DNA from: CAZMXP01 sp964570285
GTDB taxonomy: Bacteria; Planctomycetota; PLA2
Reading direction: 5' to 3'
NCBI GenBank assembly: GCA_964570285.1
Contig: CAZMXP010000015.1
Coordinates: forward strand, 1-64,000
Length of the DNA: 64,000 nt
The notes below the pieces were generated by a model, which saw only the letters and a list, made by a program, of their open reading frames with translations, ran no database searches and was not told the origin of the DNA. Positions 16,813-24,259 of this stretch are shown piece by piece; the stretch's first letter is position 1; each line of letters opens with the position of its first letter. Made by a program: the position numbers and the translations under genes.

Positions 16813-17201
16813 TCTACGTCGATGCGTCGGTAATCCTCGCGCGCCTCCTCGACGAGAAACGGAGCCCCGCGGACGCCTTCTGGGACGAGCGTCTCGTCTC
16901 GAGCCGTCTTCTTCAGTACGAGGTCTTCGTCCGACTCCATCGGCGCAACGGCGGGCGGCGGCTCGCCGAGAACGCGGGCGCCCTGCTCACCCGCGTCGCG
17001 CTGCTCGAGCTCGCACCCCCGGTGCTCGAACGGGCGATGGAACCCTTCCCGGCGCCAGTGCGCACGCTGGACGCGCTCCACCTCGCCTCGCTGCTCTTCC
17101 TCGGCGAACAGATCGGGTCGCTGCGCCTTGCCTCCTACGACAAGCGGATGATCCGCGCCGCGACGGCGCTCAGGATCGGGCTGCACGACCTCACGCTGTG
17201 A
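16809..17201 (+). CDS. vapC: VapC-family PIN-domain ribonuclease toxin
   Basis: A 130-residue PIN-domain protein. The acidic metal-binding residues are visible: Asp5 (IYVDASVIL), Glu38 (LQYEVF), Asp88 (TLDALHLA) and Asp111 (SYDKRM). VapC toxins are Mg-dependent endoribonucleases that cut tRNA or rRNA. It is translationally coupled to the upstream antitoxin by an ATGA overlap. Length and motif spacing are normal, so it is probably active. Confidence 0.93.
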   Translation: MIYVDASVILARLLDEKRSPADAFWDERLVSSRLLQYEVFVRLHRRNGGRRLAENAGALLTRVALLELAPPVLERAMEPFPAPVRTLDALHLASLLFLGEQIGSLRLASYDKRMIRAATALRIGLHDLTL

Positions 17202-17348
17202 TCCGGGGGATGCCGGCGTAGCACGGGTGCGGCAACCGCAGGGAACCTCCATCCGTGGTGTTCGCGGCCCCATTGGGCGAGGGTCCGCGGGGCGTCGGTT
17301 TCGCGATAGCATGGATCGAGCGCCCCGAGCTCGAGGCGTGGAGGCATC

Positions 17349-18077
17349 ATGAGCAAGCGCGGACACGGCAAGCGGTACAGCCCCAACGACATGCGGTCGA
17401 TGGTCTTCAATCCCAGCAGCACGCACTACAAGGCGGCGCGGGACAATCGCGCGAACCAGCTCAACCCGCTTCACCCCATGCCTCACGACGGCGGTGGCGG
17501 ATCTCCACTGGTGCCGGGCGGCAGCTTCGAACGTGCTGGTCCGGGGAATCCTCTTGGGATGCTCACCCGTACCCTGCGGCGTTCTGGCGGCTCCACGTGC
17601 AATCTCCTGGCGCCCGACTACACCGTGGCCTACGGGATCCTGCCGGGCAGAACCGGGACGCAGGAGGGGGAGCCCGACGCACGCCGATTCTGGTTGGTGG
17701 GGTGCAGGAAGGTGCGGTCGGACGAGAGCTACGCGGTCGCGCTCGATACCGCGATCGCTCGCTACCCCGCCGTGACCTGGCGGCCCGTCGAGTGGTTGTA
17801 CCCCCCCGCTCCGCCGAGCGTCCTTGAAGATGTGTTCGCGGAGGCCCGGACCTGCCCCGCCCCGATGCCTCCCTTCGGTCGCGGACTGGGCCATGACCAG
17901 CGCTACTGGGCGATGAAGCTCAGAGCAGAGGCGGATCTCGACGGCGCGGCTGTGCACCTCACGAGCGTCACCCCCTTCCCCACGCCGTTCTCGACCATCG
18001 GGCTGACCCGCGATGGTTGCATGCCGATGGAGGCATTTGAGGACCGCGATGCGCTCGACGATCTTATCGGCGGCTAG
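17349..18077 (+). CDS. Unknown protein with a basic, Asn-rich N-terminal module
   Basis: A 242-residue protein with no domain I can name. The first 40 residues (MSKRGHGKRYSPND..., then DNRANQLNP) are basic and Asn-rich and look like a compact conserved module. They are followed by a Gly/Pro linker and a region with several Trp, Tyr and Cys residues (FWLVGCRKV, RPVEWLYPP, DQRYWAMKLR). No signal peptide or membrane span is seen. GGAGG lies just before ATG 17349, with GATAGCAT (17306-17312) as a possible -10. The preceding 147 bases hold only this promoter-like element. It may be an accessory gene linked to the adjacent toxin-antitoxin pair, but this is only positional. Confidence 0.7.
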   Translation: MSKRGHGKRYSPNDMRSMVFNPSSTHYKAARDNRANQLNPLHPMPHDGGGGSPLVPGGSFERAGPGNPLGMLTRTLRRSGGSTCNLLAPDYTVAYGILPGRTGTQEGEPDARRFWLVGCRKVRSDESYAVALDTAIARYPAVTWRPVEWLYPPAPPSVLEDVFAEARTCPAPMPPFGRGLGHDQRYWAMKLRAEADLDGAAVHLTSVTPFPTPFSTIGLTRDGCMPMEAFEDRDALDDLIGG

Positions 18078-18101
18078 CGATGCCGCGGCAGCGCGCCCTA
18101 C

Positions 18102-19217
18102 TCAATGCGCCCGCCGCTCGAGCCACGCGAGCAGGTCGCGGAGGAAGGCCGGGTCGAGCGGCCGCTTCTCGGCGTACATCTGGATCGTGGACTTGCGCCC
18201 GCCACACGCCTTGAACAGGTGGTCGAGATCGGGGTAGAGGCGGAGGGTGACGTCCTTGCAACTCCCCTGCGCGAGTTCCGCGGCGAGCAGCCTCGCGTCC
18301 CGCTCGGGGCTCACCTGCATGTCGCTCTCGCCGTTCGCGACGAGGACCGGGCAGGCCACCCGGTTGTGGATCGCCGTCAGGTCGAGGTTGAAGTGCTCGC
18401 GCATCCACTTGCGCGACATGACGACGTCCGGGCGGTTCCAGAGCGCCTTCGGAACGACATCGAAGTCGGGCTCGCGGCCCTCCCGCGTGGCGTTCATCAG
18501 TTCCTTCTGCAGCTTGAGCGTGGCCTCGCGCATCTCTGGCGGCTGCACTTTCGTGGCTTCCGCGACCTGGTCGTAGATCACGTCGTAGAAGTTGCGCCCG
18601 CAACCGGCGAGGCAGACAACCCCCGCAACCCCGGAGCCCTCCTCGCTCGCGAGCAGCGGCGCCGTGATGCCGCCCTCGCTGTGGCCGATGACGAAGACCC
18701 TCTGCTTGTCGATCTCCGGCCGCTGCATCAGCCAGTGGAGGCAGGCACGTGCGTCGCCGAGGAGAGCCTGATAGCCGATGTCGCTCGGGCCGACGCCCGC
18801 GGGGCCGAGCGGCGTCGAGCCCGAGCCGCGGTCATCGACGCGCAGCACCGCGAATCCCGCGTCAGCCACCGCATCGAGCAGCTCCCACGAGCCGCAGTCG
18901 AGGCCTACTGTGCCCCGGGTCATGCCGGGCGTGAATCCGTGCCGATCCTGCGTGCCCGACCCGGAGACGAACAGCACTGCGGCGAAGGGCCCCTTCCCCT
19001 CCGCGGGCAGATTCAGCGTGCCCGCGATCTCGAAGTCGCCCTCGGGCTCCCCCCCCGCGCCCCCCCCCTTGCGCGGGATGCGCACCTCCGCTTCGGTGAA
19101 CCGCGCCCCCTGCGGAAGCCTGTAGACCGGGTGCGGGGTCGGCTCGGGCTGCGGCGCGTCACCGGCCCGCGCCAGCGAGGCCACCACTAGCATCGCAACG
19201 CCGCGCAGCGCACCCAT
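18102..19217 (-). CDS. Exported alpha/beta hydrolase (peptidase/esterase-like)
   Basis: A 371-residue protein with a signal peptide (to about residue 18). The alpha/beta hydrolase triad is visible: GHSEGG (Ser180), NGESDMQV (Asp299) and YPDLDHLFK (His333), with FVSGSGTQDRHG as the oxyanion-loop region. It resembles the bacterial family of secreted dienelactone-hydrolase or prolyl-oligopeptidase-like esterases. A Gly-rich insertion at residues 51-56 (GGGAGG) is encoded by a long G-tract with the core GGGGGCGCGGGGG. A GGGAGG site lies about eight bases before ATG. Confidence 0.85.
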   Translation of the reverse strand: MGALRGVAMLVVASLARAGDAPQPEPTPHPVYRLPQGARFTEAEVRIPRKGGGAGGEPEGDFEIAGTLNLPAEGKGPFAAVLFVSGSGTQDRHGFTPGMTRGTVGLDCGSWELLDAVADAGFAVLRVDDRGSGSTPLGPAGVGPSDIGYQALLGDARACLHWLMQRPEIDKQRVFVIGHSEGGITAPLLASEEGSGVAGVVCLAGCGRNFYDVIYDQVAEATKVQPPEMREATLKLQKELMNATREGREPDFDVVPKALWNRPDVVMSRKWMREHFNLDLTAIHNRVACPVLVANGESDMQVSPERDARLLAAELAQGSCKDVTLRLYPDLDHLFKACGGRKSTIQMYAEKRPLDPAFLRDLLAWLERRAH

Positions 19218-19243
19218 GGAGTACTCCCTCCCACTCCGCGAAC

Positions 19244-19855
19244 CTATTCGATGTCGCGCTCCTCGCGCGCGCCCCGCACCAGTTCAAGGAATCGCTCGCG
19301 CAGCGATTCGGGGAGCTGCGTAGCGAACGACTCGTCGAGCCGGTTGGCCTTGATCAGCGATTGTGCATCGGCGAGGTCGAGGGGACGCTTGCCCCAGATT
19401 CCCGAGGCGATCTTGAAGGCGATCAAGTCATTGAGAACCGCGTACCGGATCCCCTCCGTGACCGTCGAATAGGAGGCTTCGTCCGGCTTCGGATAGACGA
19501 TGGGGCTCCCGGGCGCACCCGCATGTTCGCCCGCGACCAGCACGTCGATGTCTACTTTCCGCGCGGGATCCCTGAGCTTCCTACGGAGACCGGGACCGCG
19601 CGCGACGAGCCCGCGCCCCACGAGCCGCGCGTGGATCCTTTCGAGCCCTGCGGCGGTTGTGACGATGTCGATGTCCTCGGTGTGGCGGACATAGCCGTGC
19701 TGGCGCATGGCGAGAGCGCCGATGACCGCGAACGGGATGCCTTCGTGCGCGAGCAAGTCGCGCAACGCCGCGAGCGTCTCGGCGATGTCTCTGGTGTGCG
19801 CCATGTCCCTCCGGAGGCCCGTCAAGAGTGAAGGAGTGGTGAGGGGATCAGCCAT
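19244..19855 (-). CDS. Nucleotidyltransferase-fold protein (AbiEii/DUF6036-like)
   Basis: About 203 residues with a minimal nucleotidyltransferase fold: FAVIGALAMRQHG followed by the metal-binding HTEDIDIV (Asp61 and Asp63) and a third acidic strand (KVDIDVLV). Such proteins are often toxin-like or antiphage transferases, but no AbiEi or MNT-type antitoxin partner lies next to it, so the role is open. The start is uncertain. ATG 19855 overlaps the upstream transporter stop by eight bases; an in-frame ATG at 19804 has GGAGGG directly upstream; an earlier frame-open ATG lies at 19882. It would be co-transcribed with the transporter. Confidence 0.75.
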   Translation of the reverse strand: MADPLTTPSLLTGLRRDMAHTRDIAETLAALRDLLAHEGIPFAVIGALAMRQHGYVRHTEDIDIVTTAAGLERIHARLVGRGLVARGPGLRRKLRDPARKVDIDVLVAGEHAGAPGSPIVYPKPDEASYSTVTEGIRYAVLNDLIAFKIASGIWGKRPLDLADAQSLIKANRLDESFATQLPESLRERFLELVRGAREERDIE

Positions 19856-20993
19856 GCCGTGCCGTCCATTGTAGCGTCGCAACTGCGGCGACGGCGAGCG
19901 CGGCGCTCGTCAGGAAAGCCGCAGGCGGGCCGTGCGCCTCCCAGATCGCGCCAAAGAGGACGCTGGCGACCAGGGCGAGCAGGCCAAGGGTCAGGTGGTA
20001 CCAGCCGAACGCCGTGCCCGCGCGGCCGCGCGGCGCGAGGTCGGCCACCAGCGCGCGTTCGCTGCCCTCGGCGAGGCCGTGGTAGCAGCCGTACGCGAGG
20101 AAGATCCCCCAGACGGCGGCGCGGCTCTCGGCGAACGCGAATGCAACAAAACAGGCGGCGCGCACAAGCCAGCCGATCGCCAGTGTCTGTCGCCGGCCCC
20201 ACCGGTCGGCGAGAATGCCGCCGGGCAGCGCGGCCGCGACCTTGACGATGTGGAATCCCATCCACAGCAGCGGGAGCGCCGCGACCGGGGTCGCGACGGC
20301 GCCGGCCTTCAGCAGCAGGAAGACGTCGCTCGCGTTGCCGAGGGTGAAGAGCCCAAGCGGCACGAGGAAGCCGCGCAGCGGCGCGAGGGGAGGGGGCGCG
20401 GGGGGAGGGGGGGGCGCCGGCCGCTCGGCAATGCGCGTGAGCAGGACGAGAGAGAGCAGGCCGGGGATCAGCGCGAGAGCGAAGAGAAGGCGCAGGTCGC
20501 TGGAGACGAAGTAGAGGAACCCGGCGGCGATCAGGGGTCCGACGATCGCGCCGGTGTTGTCCATCGCGCGGTGGAAGCTGAAGGCGGCGCCGCGCTGGGA
20601 AGCGGGCACCGACGCGGCGAGCAGCGCATCGCGCGGCGCGCTGCGCAGCCCCTTGCCGATCCGGTCGCAGATGCGGACCGCGAGGACGTGCCAGACCGCG
20701 CCCGCGACCGCGACGAGCGGGCGCACGAGCGACGAGATGGCGTAGCCCGCAAGCATGTAGGGGCGCCGGCGCCCGGAGCGGTCCGACCAGCGGCCGGAGA
20801 GCAGTTTCAGCACGCTGCTGACGGCGTCGGCGACGCCCTCGATCCAGCCGATCGCGAGCGCGCTGCCGCCGAGCACCGTGACGAGGAAGGTCGGCAGCAG
20901 CGGGATGACCATCTCGCTCGCCGCATCGGTGAGCAGGCTGACCGCGCCGAGCGCGACGACGGTCCGGTTCCGCCACGGTCTCTGCAAGCGCAA
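19848..20993 (-). CDS. Major facilitator superfamily transporter
   Basis: A 381-residue, 12-helix MFS permease. The first helix (LGAVSLLTDAASEMVIPLLPTFL), the loop 2-3 motif GRWSDRSGRRRPYMLAGY and the loop 4-5 block RIGKGLRSAPRDALL are characteristic of a family of bacterial MFS permeases often linked to metal or drug efflux. The substrate is unknown. A long Pro-rich loop between the two six-helix halves is encoded by a C/G-tract block (20386-20420). I choose the TTG at 20993: a GGAGGG site is seven bases upstream and the protein then starts just before helix 1. The divergent transporter lies across a 145-base gap containing CCCCCGCGCCCCC. Confidence 0.85.
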   Translation of the reverse strand: MRLQRPWRNRTVVALGAVSLLTDAASEMVIPLLPTFLVTVLGGSALAIGWIEGVADAVSSVLKLLSGRWSDRSGRRRPYMLAGYAISSLVRPLVAVAGAVWHVLAVRICDRIGKGLRSAPRDALLAASVPASQRGAAFSFHRAMDNTGAIVGPLIAAGFLYFVSSDLRLLFALALIPGLLSLVLLTRIAERPAPPPPPAPPPLAPLRGFLVPLGLFTLGNASDVFLLLKAGAVATPVAALPLLWMGFHIVKVAAALPGGILADRWGRRQTLAIGWLVRAACFVAFAFAESRAAVWGIFLAYGCYHGLAEGSERALVADLAPRGRAGTAFGWYHLTLGLLALVASVLFGAIWEAHGPPAAFLTSAALAVAAVATLQWTARHG

Positions 20994-21138
20994 GACTCTA
21001 CCCTCCCCCGCGCCCCCTCCCGCATGGATGTCCGCCCACCGGCCGCGCGAGGGCGACGAGCGCCCCGCGACGCGGTGTCCCGGTTCTGGCCTGCGGGCGC
21101 AAGGGGGATGTCGCCGCGCCCCGGCATGCTGGGGCGTC

Positions 21139-22317
21139 TTGCGGACAGGCACGAAGTGCGCGTGGCTCGTCGGCGTCTATCTGGCGTCGGGCGCGCCCTA
21201 TGGCATCGTCAACAAGGCGGCGCGGGTCTACTTCGCGCGCCTGGGCTTCGATCCGGAGGAGATCGGGCGCATCACAGGCTGGGCGCTGCTGGCCTACGCG
21301 CTGAAGTTCCTCTGGGCGCCGCTGCTCGACCGCTACGGGAGGCGGCAGGTCTGGGCGGCCTCGTGCCAGATCGCCGTGGGCCTGCTGCTCGTGCTGTTCG
21401 CAAGCAGCGGGCCGTCGTCGCTCGCGCTGCTGCTCGTCGCGATCGCGCTCTGCTCGGCGACGCTGGATGTCGCCGCGGACGCCTACTCGATCGAGCTGCT
21501 CGAGCCGCGCGAACTCGGGATCGCGAACGGCCTGCGCGTGACCGCCTACAAGGGGGGCTACCTGCTGACCGCGGGGCTGCTCGTCGGGCAGGCCGACGCG
21601 CACGGCTGGCCCGCCGTCTTCCGCTGGGCGGGCATCGCGATCGGCGCGCTCTCGGTCGTCACGCTGATGCTGCCGGGGGTGCCGAAGGGGCCGGCGGCGG
21701 GCCTTCCGCTGATCGAGCCGCTGCGCCGGTTCGCCGCGCGCGACGGACTGCTCTCGTTTGTCGTCGTCGCGCTCTTCATCCTGCTGTTCAAGCTCGGCGA
21801 CTTCGCGATGGCGCCGATGATCGAGCCGTTTCTCGTGAAGCGCGGCATGTCGAACGCCGCCATCGGCTACTTCCAGACGACCTCGGGCGTCATCGCGACC
21901 GTGCTCGGCGCCATGTCGGGCGGCGCGCTGACGACGCGCTGGGGCATCTTCCGGGCGCTCTGGATCCTCGGCCTCTTCCAGGCGCTCAGCAACCTCGGCT
22001 ACGCGGCGGCGGCGGCGACCGACTCGCCGGCCATCCTCTGGAGCGCGGTCGTCTTCGAACCCTTCTGCGGAGGCCTCGGCACCGCCGCCTTCCTCGCCTT
22101 CCTGATGGCCTGCTGCGGCAAATCGCACACCGGCACCGGCTACGCACTCCTGTCGGCGCTCTTCGGCCTCGCGGGGTCGCTCGCCGCCTTCCCCTCCGGC
22201 ACCTGGGTCAAGGCGTGGGGCTACGGGCCCTACTTCGCCTTCACGACGCTGCTCGCCGCGCCGGCTTTCGCCTTGCTGCCGTGGGTGAAGCGGTGGGCCT
22301 CCCCGCGGGTGGAATAG
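21139..22317 (+). CDS. AmpG-like MFS transporter
   Basis: A 392-residue MFS protein of the AmpG type (muropeptide permease family and relatives). Typical blocks are ASGAPYGIVNKAARVYFARLG in helix 1, WALLAYALKFLWAPLLDRYGRR, and LDVAADAYSIELLEPRELGIANGLRVTAYKGGYL. AmpG imports GlcNAc-anhydro-muropeptides for cell-wall recycling; many relatives have other or unknown substrates. The start is uncertain: TTG 21139 places the N-terminus as in the family, whereas ATG 21028 would add a 37-residue low-complexity lead. A strong GC-rich hairpin begins at the stop codon. Confidence 0.8.
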   Translation: MRTGTKCAWLVGVYLASGAPYGIVNKAARVYFARLGFDPEEIGRITGWALLAYALKFLWAPLLDRYGRRQVWAASCQIAVGLLLVLFASSGPSSLALLLVAIALCSATLDVAADAYSIELLEPRELGIANGLRVTAYKGGYLLTAGLLVGQADAHGWPAVFRWAGIAIGALSVVTLMLPGVPKGPAAGLPLIEPLRRFAARDGLLSFVVVALFILLFKLGDFAMAPMIEPFLVKRGMSNAAIGYFQTTSGVIATVLGAMSGGALTTRWGIFRALWILGLFQALSNLGYAAAAATDSPAILWSAVVFEPFCGGLGTAAFLAFLMACCGKSHTGTGYALLSALFGLAGSLAAFPSGTWVKAWGYGPYFAFTTLLAAPAFALLPWVKRWASPRVE

Positions 22318-22360
22318 GGGGGGCGCGGGGGGGGTGTAACGCCGACCCCCCGCGCCCCCC
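22318..22360. terminator. 15-bp GC hairpin, built from two inverted GGGGGCGCGGGGG-type motifs
   Basis: Bases 22318-22332 pair perfectly with 22346-22360 across a 13-base loop. Each arm is a G-tract/CGC/G-tract unit, the same core that recurs through the window. It directly follows the transporter stop and could act as a terminator or attenuator, although no U-tract follows. It may equally be a copy of the repeated element. Confidence 0.5.
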
Positions 22361-22410
22361 TCTATAGGGTCGAAGGGTGCAGGTGCCCCTTCCCTGAAGG
22401 AGGTCCGACC

Positions 22411-23040
22411 ATGAAGCGACTCGCATTCACACTCGTACTCGCGCTCGCGGCCTGCGGCACGTCTGGCGCACCGCAGGCCCCGGTGGCGAAGGCTGCCACC
22501 GCGGCATTCCGGGTCTTCGGCGACACGCTTGCGATCGAGACTCGGGGAGGCGATCGCGCCTACTGGGTCGGCGTCGTGGGACGCGACGGGCGCGCCGCTC
22601 AGCCGCGGGCGCTCGTCCTCGAGTCGGCGGATGGCGAGATCACGACGATCTCCCTCGCCGCCGACGGCCAGCCGACGGAGGTTCTCTTGCCGGACGGGAG
22701 CGGCGTCCGGGTCCGGGAGGCGGGGGAGGGGCTGCTGCGCCTCCGAGGGTGGATCGCCAGCGGCGAGGTCGTCGTCGACCAGGTCGTACCCGGTACCCTG
22801 CCCGTCGACGCCGCCGCCGCGCTACAGCAGGCAGGGCGGGGCATCCTGACGGTGCGCGTGGAGCTGCTCGATTGCGAGGGGCGCCCCTCCGAGGCTCTGG
22901 TCCAGCGCGCACAGTCCGCGACGGTCTGGCTGTACGGGCCGAAGGCACTCTGGCGGGTGCCTCGGGTCGCGCGACGCGAGTCAAGCGCGTTCGTCGCCGA
23001 GTTCCCGCTTCACCCCGGGCTCGGCGACCTCGATGCCTAG
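22411..23040 (+). CDS. Lipoprotein, N-terminal part of a gene interrupted by an amber codon
   Basis: A 209-residue open frame with a clear lipoprotein signal (LALAAC) and a beta-rich domain of unknown function. A good Shine-Dalgarno (AAGGAGG) lies before ATG 22411. The frame ends at TAG 23038-23040, but codons continue in the same frame for another 379 codons of similar composition. The downstream frame lacks a good start, so both pieces look like one 588-residue lipoprotein split by a nonsense codon. Recent inactivation is the simplest reading; readthrough is possible but unsupported. Confidence 0.7.
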   Translation: MKRLAFTLVLALAACGTSGAPQAPVAKAATAAFRVFGDTLAIETRGGDRAYWVGVVGRDGRAAQPRALVLESADGEITTISLAADGQPTEVLLPDGSGVRVREAGEGLLRLRGWIASGEVVVDQVVPGTLPVDAAAALQQAGRGILTVRVELLDCEGRPSEALVQRAQSATVWLYGPKALWRVPRVARRESSAFVAEFPLHPGLGDLDA

Positions 23041-23055
23041 GATTGCCAAAACGTC

Positions 23056-24177
23056 GTGGATGGCCTGAAGGAAGGTGTCGCGCTATGCGAGGACATCTCC
23101 ACGATGATCGAACTGCTCTGCACACTCCCCAAGCTCGATCCCAAGGTCGCCCTGCTCTGCGGCCTTCTGGGAGGCATCGTCGATGCCATCTGCGAGATCG
23201 ACGGGATGATCCTCGACTACTCCTGCTCGCAGGAGGCGGAGGATCGCCCCCACTCCCCGCTGGGCCTTGACGACAGCCTCGTGAACTCGGCGGTCGAGGC
23301 GATCGTGCGCGTGCGCACCTGCGAGGGGTTTGAGGCTCGACGCTCGGGCCTGGTGCAACTCGCGGGGAGCCAGGCGGAGGCCGAGCTGACGGTGGACGGG
23401 TGCACCGGCACCGGCGAGGGGGCCCGCTCGTCCCTGCTGGCCTCGATGGGGCACGTCGCGATCGTCGGGGGGAGCGGGACCTACAGGGTTTTCGAGACTT
23501 TCGAGGATGGCGACGTGCGGTCAACCGAGGGCAGCGGAAGCGTGTCGGTATCTGTCCGCTCTCCCGACCGCGTGCTGGCCGAGTGCGCCGCGTACTCGTG
23601 GGAGACGGGCGAGGTGCTGGCGCGGTTTCGGACGGTGGCGGGCGGATTCCTTCGAGCGCGTGCCGAGCCCGAGGGCGGCTATCTCGAGCTGGAGGGCTCG
23701 GTAGACCGCCAGTTCGAGCGCGTCCGCCAACCGACGCCGCAGGAGGAGCCGGGCTACGAGCTTCAGGTCGACGAGTGCGTTGCCCCCGCGCAATACGAGG
23801 TGGGAAACGGCACCATCTTCGCCTTCGTGCAGCTGCTGCCGCTCCAACGGCTCCGCATCACGATCACCTCGAAGGGCGGAGTCTCCGGTCTTGCCGCCCT
23901 CGCCAGCGCGGCAGTCGAAGAGGTGCCGCTCGTGCCCGGCGGGGAAATCGTCCTGGAAACCACCTACGAGGAGATCGCCGACGGCATCCTCTCGGGATCC
24001 GACCTGGGCCCTTCGGATCTGCCGGAGGGGGAGGAGCTTCCCGACGGCACGAGGGGTCCCCTCTGCCACCTTGCGGTCCTCCAGATCGACGCGACCGTGA
24101 GCGTGCTCCACGACGCGGCGGGCGTCATGGCCTTCTCGGGACGCCTCGACTACCGGATCGAGATCCTCGATAACTAG
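23056..24177 (+). CDS. C-terminal part of the amber-split lipoprotein, unknown function
   Basis: A 373-residue frame, in phase with the preceding lipoprotein frame and separated from it only by TAG and five codons. It opens with a Cys-rich helical segment (six cysteines within about 60 residues, such as LLCTLP, LLCGLLGG and AICEIDG). A beta-rich region follows (ELTVDGCTGTG, EGSGSVSVSVRS, ILDN end). The only nearby start is GTG 23056 without a Shine-Dalgarno, so independent translation is doubtful. No catalytic motif is recognisable. It could be a surface or envelope protein fragment. Confidence 0.55.
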   Translation: MDGLKEGVALCEDISTMIELLCTLPKLDPKVALLCGLLGGIVDAICEIDGMILDYSCSQEAEDRPHSPLGLDDSLVNSAVEAIVRVRTCEGFEARRSGLVQLAGSQAEAELTVDGCTGTGEGARSSLLASMGHVAIVGGSGTYRVFETFEDGDVRSTEGSGSVSVSVRSPDRVLAECAAYSWETGEVLARFRTVAGGFLRARAEPEGGYLELEGSVDRQFERVRQPTPQEEPGYELQVDECVAPAQYEVGNGTIFAFVQLLPLQRLRITITSKGGVSGLAALASAAVEEVPLVPGGEIVLETTYEEIADGILSGSDLGPSDLPEGEELPDGTRGPLCHLAVLQIDATVSVLHDAAGVMAFSGRLDYRIEILDN

Positions 24178-24178
24178 G

Positions 24179-24213
24179 AGCGGGACAAAGGGGTCAGACC
24201 CCGTTGTCCCGCT
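24179..24213. terminator. REP-like hairpin with GGGGTCAGACCCC core
   Basis: AGCGGGACAA (24179-24188) pairs with TTGTCCCGCT (24204-24213), and inside it GGGGTC pairs with GACCCC. It starts two bases after the lipoprotein stop. The GGGGTCAGACCCC core resembles repetitive extragenic palindromes associated with REP/RAYT systems in many environmental genomes (from memory). It could also terminate transcription. Only this copy was noticed in the window. Confidence 0.55.
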
Positions 24214-24259
24214 GCGGAATATCACCCGGGCCCTCTAGACGTCTGGGCGGGGATGCGTG

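Noticed and set aside
19244..19855. Nucleotidyltransferase as a full AbiE toxin-antitoxin system
   Set aside because: No AbiEi-type antitoxin gene is adjacent; the neighbour is an MFS transporter.
20878..21138. Upstream extension of the AmpG-like transporter
   Set aside because: The extension overlaps the divergent transporter gene and its promoter region and has no transporter similarity.
23041..23055. TAG as a programmed readthrough or pyrrolysine codon
   Set aside because: No downstream structure or readthrough context is evident, and no pyl gene is in the window. A nonsense mutation or sequencing error is simpler; the matter is left as a finding.
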